Assembly: GCF_007565055.1 (NCBI RefSeq)
Contig: NC_044553.1
Location: forward strand, 122,224,978-122,288,977
Origin: Rhinopithecus roxellana
Lineage: Eukaryota > Chordata > Mammalia > Primates > Cercopithecidae
DNA: 64,000 bases
Reading direction: 5' to 3'
The position numbers and the translations under genes are program-made. Positions within the stretch are counted from its first letter, which is position 1. The number at the start of each line of letters is the position of its first letter. Under the pieces are notes generated by a model. That model made no database searches. It had not been told where the DNA came from and saw nothing but the letters and a program-made list of their open reading frames with translations. Below are positions 55,501 to 64,000 of the stretch, in pieces.

Positions 55501-58190
55501 CCATATCACCTTCCAGTGATGCCCTTGGGCCCTCCAAGAGCCTGGCCATGACTGCATTATGAGCCTTTGAGCACCAGCCCGCCAACCTTGGTTAGACCGA
55601 GGGATACCACAATTTCAAAAGCTATTAACCATGACAACACTACAACTCACAGATTCACTCCCTGAGATGCCATTCCATGTGTACACTGCCATGATTCCAT
55701 AATAGACACATGGCAGCCCACGTGGAGCAGGCACCACTTGCTGGGATGCAGGCTTGGGTTCTTCTTTAGTCCAGTGAAATTTGCCACCTGCCTGCCTCCT
55801 CTGCTCTGGCTGAGAACACCCTCATCCCTAGGACCCTCAAGTCCTAGGACTCTTTCCCTTCCACCCATATTGTTGCTATGCTCCCCACCAGAAGCTGAGA
55901 TTGGATCCACAATCACAGCAGGGTGAAAGCAACTAGTACTTGAGTGGATGGCTCATCTGTGCTGTAGCAGACCATGTCCACAATCATCCTCCCGTGCCCA
56001 AGGCCCTGACAGCTGCCTACTGCAAGCATCTGCAGCTCTGCACTTGATCCACACATGGGGTAGGCAAGCCAGAGGTGCCAGGGAGCTGACACCCCTGGCA
56101 GCAGCTCTCAGCCTATGATGGAAGGCAGCTGGCAGATAAGCATCCCAGTTTCCTCAGCACAAGGGCTGAGACTGTGCTACACACAGTCTCCCAGAGCTCC
56201 CCAGTAGGAATGGGCTCTGGTTGCCTGCAGTACGATTTGCTTTTCAATGCTCACTCCAGCGGCTTGCCTGCCCTCCCTATCTCACTCCCCTCCCCTCATC
56301 CTGCTTCCCAGGATCCTTCCCAAATAAGCTACAAGCTCAGGAACCCTTGTCCTGGGTTGGCTCCCCCAGGTTCCCTAAGACGCCTGGCAACGCAATGACG
56401 GGCACAATTATGAGGCTTCCAGGCTTGGCCACACTGCTCAAGTGTGTCCTGCATACAAGCCCCCTCCCCAGGCTCTGCTATCAGCCACAGGGTCAGGGAA
56501 ATGAGTGAAAGACACAAGCCTGCAGATGACAAATGTGGCTTTGCACACTCAGTGAAAAAGGATGGCTGATACCCCATGCTGTTCTAAACTGTCAGAGGCA
56601 ACAAAAACATCTTTAAATATCTTCATTGAAAAAGATTTCCATTATTGCAATAGAAATTTCTGACCAAGCAACTCAGAAACAGAGAAGCCCAGAGAGGGTG
56701 AGGCAGTCGCCTGTCTCTGCACCGTGCAGGTGCATCCGCGGAGGTGCCGGCATTCAGACTGTCCTTCTGCAAGCCCACTGCTGATCCCAGCGAGGCCTTT
56801 AATTCCATCCAAAGGGGACAATCACAGCAAGCCATCCACAATTGCTACCCACTTTAGGCAAGATGGTGTTCAGAAAACTCCTTGAGCCGCAGGCTTAAAG
56901 TAAAGCAAAATAAAGCAACAAAGAAATGACTGGGATCAGCACCAGACAGAGACGCTTTTATTCGTGTCCATCCTCTCCTCAGTGTGACCTGGCCAGCTGG
57001 CTGGCAGCGGCACAACTTGTTCCCCATCCATCAAGGAAATACAGCAGCCCATTCCAGAAATGATGCAGAGATAGCTGTTTTGCAGTGACCCAGCCACTTT
57101 AAAGCATGGAAAATGCATTATATCTCAAAAAGCAATAGTGACTCACGTGGGGACTCCAGTATCAAACCAGAATAGAGTGAGAAATAGGACAGACATGTTT
57201 GGGAGGCTTCACCTGAGCTAAATCAACACTCCTATCAAAACCGGGGCTTACACAGGATGCATTTAACCCCCTCCTTTAGGAAAAGCCCCTCGACTCCATT
57301 CAGACAATAATGAACTAACAGATGAGTCTACTAAGCAGAACATATTATTTTCCATGCCTGGAAGCCGGCAGAAAGCATTAAACTCAGTATCTCTCAAAAT
57401 TCCCAATAACAGAATATCAGAGGGTTAGGATATTACTAGTGAAGCCTATTTTTGCTATTTCCTGTGTCCATTTTTGGACTCAGTCTCAGCTGAGTGTTTT
57501 CTAGGTTGCCTACATGATTTCTTTCCTTTCCTTTCCTTTCTTTCTTCTCTGGCTGTTCTTAGCCGCACTGCATTACACTGATCCATCTTCTTTGCTCCTC
57601 CTCCTAATAATTCCTGCACCCTCCCTTCCTCTCCATCTTGTCTTTGCCCAAATGTGTATCAAGTGCCCTGCTAGGTGCCCCTAAGAGGTAGCAAACCCTA
57701 AGTGCCATCGTGGACAGGAATCCTTTTCTACGTGACAGAGCAATGTGTTCTAAACTTGGTGGGGGTGAGGGTGTCAGGGAGGTTTTTCCCACTGGGAGTG
57801 AAGGGGTGGGCATTCCTCACTCTGCAAGAAGCTCATAGAAATGCTCTGCCTGGAAGCATCAGTGCATCAATGAGCCGAAGGACAAGCAGTAGGGCTGGAG
57901 AGTGGATGAGGCTACAGGGCAGGGGTAGGCTGGTCAGCATATACCTGGGGGCTGCACAGTGTGTCCAGACAGGAAGGGGAAGCCAGACAGCAAGGGGAGG
58001 CAGGGATGACAAGATCTGACTTGTCTGGAAGCTCTCTCCTCCTGCCTGCTCCTCCTCCCACATTGCCCCTTTCAGTGGGCACACGGCGGAGTGTGCCTTC
58101 CCCTTCACGATGCACGCCTCTTCTGGTCTTTCTGTTTCCTGGGGCTTTACTTTGACCCTTGCAGTTTCACTGCTTTCCTTCCTCAGTTGT
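55501..58190. other. intron 4, about 2.7 kb without a recognised repeat
   Basis: Single-copy-looking sequence with a (TTTCC)n run at about 57519-57545. Short overlapping frames on both strands, no family signature. Confidence 0.45.
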
Positions 58191-58725
58191 GATCACTAGA
58201 GTCCCCAGAGCGCTCTGTGGCCTCCCTCCCACCCTTCTTGCCCTAGATATGGGAGCTGATTTCCCTTTCTTGACACCAAGCTGGGCTCCTGCCTACTCTG
58301 ACCAACAGAATGTGAAGAAGGGCTGTTGCAGGACTCCCACACCCAGTTCTTAAGAGTATGAGCAGCCTATCCTTCCTTCCTGTCAGAGCACTGCTGGCCA
58401 CCAAGCTGGGAGACACCAAGCCTTGTGGAAAAGGCCCGGAAGGGGTGGGTGCACAGCCCCTGGCTGAATGGCTGAGCTTCCCACCAGGGCCGGCATCCCC
58501 ACTGGCTCAGCCCAGTCCTGCCCCACTGTGGAAGGGCACCCCTCGGCACGCCGGCCCAGCGGAGCCCCAGCCCACGGCTGTGCCCAATGCCATGTGAAAC
58601 AGACAACCAGCCACATGGGCCTGGACAGCCCGCGGCATCATAAGGAATAATCTGAGTTGTTTGCTTTAAGTCACTCAGTTCTGAGTAGTTTGTTCTGCAG
58701 CAATAGACAAGTGTCTATGAGTGGC
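58191..58725 (+). mobile_element. possible old MLT1-type LTR
   Basis: The right end, 'tgagttgtttgctttaagtc' then 'actcagttctgagtagtttg' and 'ttctgcagcaatagacaa', resembles the 3' end of ancient MLT1 LTRs. The left half is not recognisable to me. Confidence 0.35.
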
Positions 58726-59270
58726 TTAAATATTCTCTGAAATCTATTCATTCCACACGGGGTTCATGTGGACCTGTGGGCCACAGATTTAGCAGTTACT
58801 TCAAAAAGAAAGCCCTACATTCCATTTCTCAGGAAAACGAAAGCAGAAAATTAAGCAACCTCTACATCCTCCACGATGAAGCCTGGGGGATGTGGTCTAC
58901 ATCCACCATGGGAAAGAGGAACGAGCAGGATCCTTCAGTAGAGCTCAAGAGATGTGCGAGCGATGGGGTTCTGCACCGGCAGCTGGGCCAGGCATGTGGA
59001 GGCGGGGATCGTTTCTGAGGGCCTGGATCCTGGTAACATCTGTCAGGCAGAGACTGTTAGGTCTTTGCTCCTTGAAATTCAATTACAACTTGGAAACTCC
59101 TCATTAGCCAGAGCATTTGGAATCATCAAACATTTTACATTTTGGAATTAAAGATCCTACACATAGGCCATATAAACTGCCTCTTGTAACCGTATTAATA
59201 AGATTCCATCAACATATTATACATAAATATGGTAGGGCTCTCTCTCTCGCTCGCTCTCTATATATAAATA
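58726..59270. other. intron 4, no recognised element
   Basis: Single-copy-looking sequence with a short (CT)n then (TA)n patch at about 59236-59270. Confidence 0.45.
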
Positions 59271-59271
59271 T

Positions 59272-59467
59272 TTGGAGATAGCACCTAACTCTGTCACCCA
59301 GGTTGGCATGAGTGATACAATCAAAGCTCACTGCTGGGCTCAAGGGATCCTTCTACCTCAGCCTCCTGAGTACCTGGCACCACAGGTGCAGGTCACCATG
59401 CCGGCTAATTCTGTTGTTGTTGTTGTTATTGTTAGAGATGGGGGTCTCACTACATTGCCCAGGCTGA
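59272..59467 (-). mobile_element. old partial Alu (AluJ-type)
   Basis: Antisense text 'aactctgtcacccaggttgg', 'caaagctcactgctgggctc', 'tacctcagcctcctgagtac', a (TTG)n patch, and 'actacattgcccaggct'. Diverged and incomplete. Confidence 0.75.
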
Positions 59468-59629
59468 ATGTTATAAAATTTATTCTTGATTTCAAACTTA
59501 AAAAATCTGAATTGAGAAATGAAAAACATTGATTTTTTTTTCTACATTGTTATATTATCATCTTGTTCTAAAAGCAGGAATCCTCATCATTCTGCCTGTA
59601 AACACATAACTGCCTTTATGGAATGTGTG

Positions 59630-59775
59630 CTCTTCTCCGAGTGCCAGAGTAAGTGTGCTGCACACCTCCACAGAGTGATCCTCCAATCTCTGTGAAGCCG
59701 GCACTTCCCCCACTTTTCAAAGGAGAAACTGGAGACTCAAAGGTTATACAGACTGTAAATATTACAGCTAAAATG
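59630..59775 (-). repeat. possible L2/MIR fragment
   Basis: 'gtgatcctccaatctctgtg', 'cccacttttcaaaggagaaa' and 'ctggagactcaaaggttata' recall the L2/MIR text 'ttttacagatgaggaaactg...'. The orientation is the reverse of the usual consensus, and the fragment is diverged. Confidence 0.45.
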
Positions 59776-59837
59776 AACACTTAAGACTTCTTCAACCCTG
59801 ACCCTTTGCCCTCAAAAAGTCAGACACAATGCCCTCA

Positions 59838-60221
59838 TTACGGACTGAGTTGCATCCCCCTCAAACTCACTTGTTGAAATCCTAACACCTGGTGCCTCAG
59901 AGTGCGACTCTATTTGAAGGCAGAACCTTTAAAAAGGTAATTAAAGGAAAACCGGGTCATGAGCATGGGGCCCTACTCTAATTTGACTGGAGTGCTTACA
60001 GGAAGAGGAGACTAGGGCACAGACAGGGATGAGGGAAGGTCACGTGAACCCAGTGAGCTGGCAGCCATCTACCAGCCAAGGAGAGAGGCTCAGAAGAAGC
60101 CAGCCCTGACAACACCTTCACTCCGACTTCTGGCCTCCACAATTGTGACAGGGTAACTTCTATTGCTTAAGCCTCCGAGTCTGTAGCACTTTGTTACAGC
60201 AGCCTTGCAAACTAATACAGC
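59838..60221 (+). mobile_element. MLT1-type MaLR LTR
   Basis: Begins 'ttacggactgagttgcatcc', has 'cttgttgaaatcctaacacc', 'aaaaaggtaattaaagg' and ends 'agcactttgttacagcagcc'. Near complete and diverged. Confidence 0.85.
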
Positions 60222-63717
<3,496 letters not shown>

Positions 63718-64000
63718 TGTCAGAGGCATTTAAACCAGGGAAACCCCATCTTAAACAGGAGCTGGGTAAAACAGGCTAAAACCTCCTACCGGGCTGCATT
63801 CCCAGACGGTTAGGTATTCTAAGTCAAGGGACGAAATAGGAGGTCGGGTCATAAAGACCTTGCTGATAAAACAGGTTGCAGTCAAGAAGCCGGCTGAATC
63901 CCACCAAAACCAGGACAGCCACGAGAGTGACCTCCGGTCATCCTCACGGCTACACTCCCACCAGCTCCGTGACAGTTTAGAAACACCAAGGCAACATCAG
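63718..64000 (+). mobile_element. endogenous retrovirus LTR, 5' part, cut by the window edge
   Basis: Begins TGTCAGAGGCATTTAAACCA, continues 'cttaaacaggagctgggtaa', 'gggctgcattcccagacggt', 'ttgctgataaaacaggttgc' and 'cacgagagtgacctccggtc'. This is text I recall as an LTR8-type ERV1 LTR. Starting with TG fits an LTR 5' end. The 3' end and any internal viral sequence lie outside. Subfamily uncertain. Confidence 0.65.

Overview
The window is primate intronic DNA carrying six consecutive coding exons (exons 4 to 9) of CHRNA7, the alpha-7 nicotinic acetylcholine receptor subunit gene, on the minus strand. The exons lie at 61370-61479, 11977-12056, 7082-7249, 5944-6138, 4910-4996 and 1223-1332. Each has an AG acceptor and a GT donor. 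Together they give 750 bp, exactly 250 open codons, from the residue after loop D of the ligand-binding domain through M1, M2 and M3. Exons 1-3 and exon 10 (large cytoplasmic loop and M4) lie outside the window. I see no other host gene.

The source looks like an Old World monkey (macaque or baboon type). Several young AluY copies carry bases I associate with the cercopithecid AluYR lineage (CTCAAGCCTGTAATCCC start, GATCCGGCCAC, GGCGTAAACCCGGG). A nearly intact full-length L1 is also present whose 5' end differs from the human L1PA consensus I recall. Exons 4 and 5 lie on one uninterrupted strand, so this is the ordinary CHRNA7 arrangement and not the human CHRFAM7A fusion.

Layout from left to right: intron 9 (1-1222, Alu); exon 9; intron 8 (nested LTRs and MLT1-type LTRs); exon 8; intron 7 (MIR); exon 7; intron 6 (young AluY); exon 6; intron 5 (AluJ, old L1 3' end, and a 1.6 kb GTGTGAGTGG-type minisatellite at 9.6-11.2 kb); exon 5; then intron 4, 49.3 kb. 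The centre of intron 4 (18.4-49.4 kb) is a transposon island. It holds a decayed full-length L1 on the plus strand (19.9-26.3 kb) with an AluY inside ORF2 and another in its tail; old L1 pieces in both orientations (26.7-31 kb); and an old plus-strand L1 (34.6-46.2 kb) split by a young full-length minus-strand L1 (35.58-41.74 kb) with an intact ORF1, and again by an AluY. The right part of intron 4 (49-61 kb) is lower in repeats, with L2, MIR and MaLR LTR fragments. Exon 4 follows, then the start of intron 3, and a truncated LTR runs off the right edge.

The gene products form a homopentameric, calcium-permeable ligand-gated channel. The transposon ORFs are retroelement genes and play no part in it. 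I did not find a previously undescribed biological system. The observations most worth checking are the exon-5-proximal minisatellite, the nested L1s, and a perfect 48-bp inverted repeat shared by two opposed old L1 fragments.
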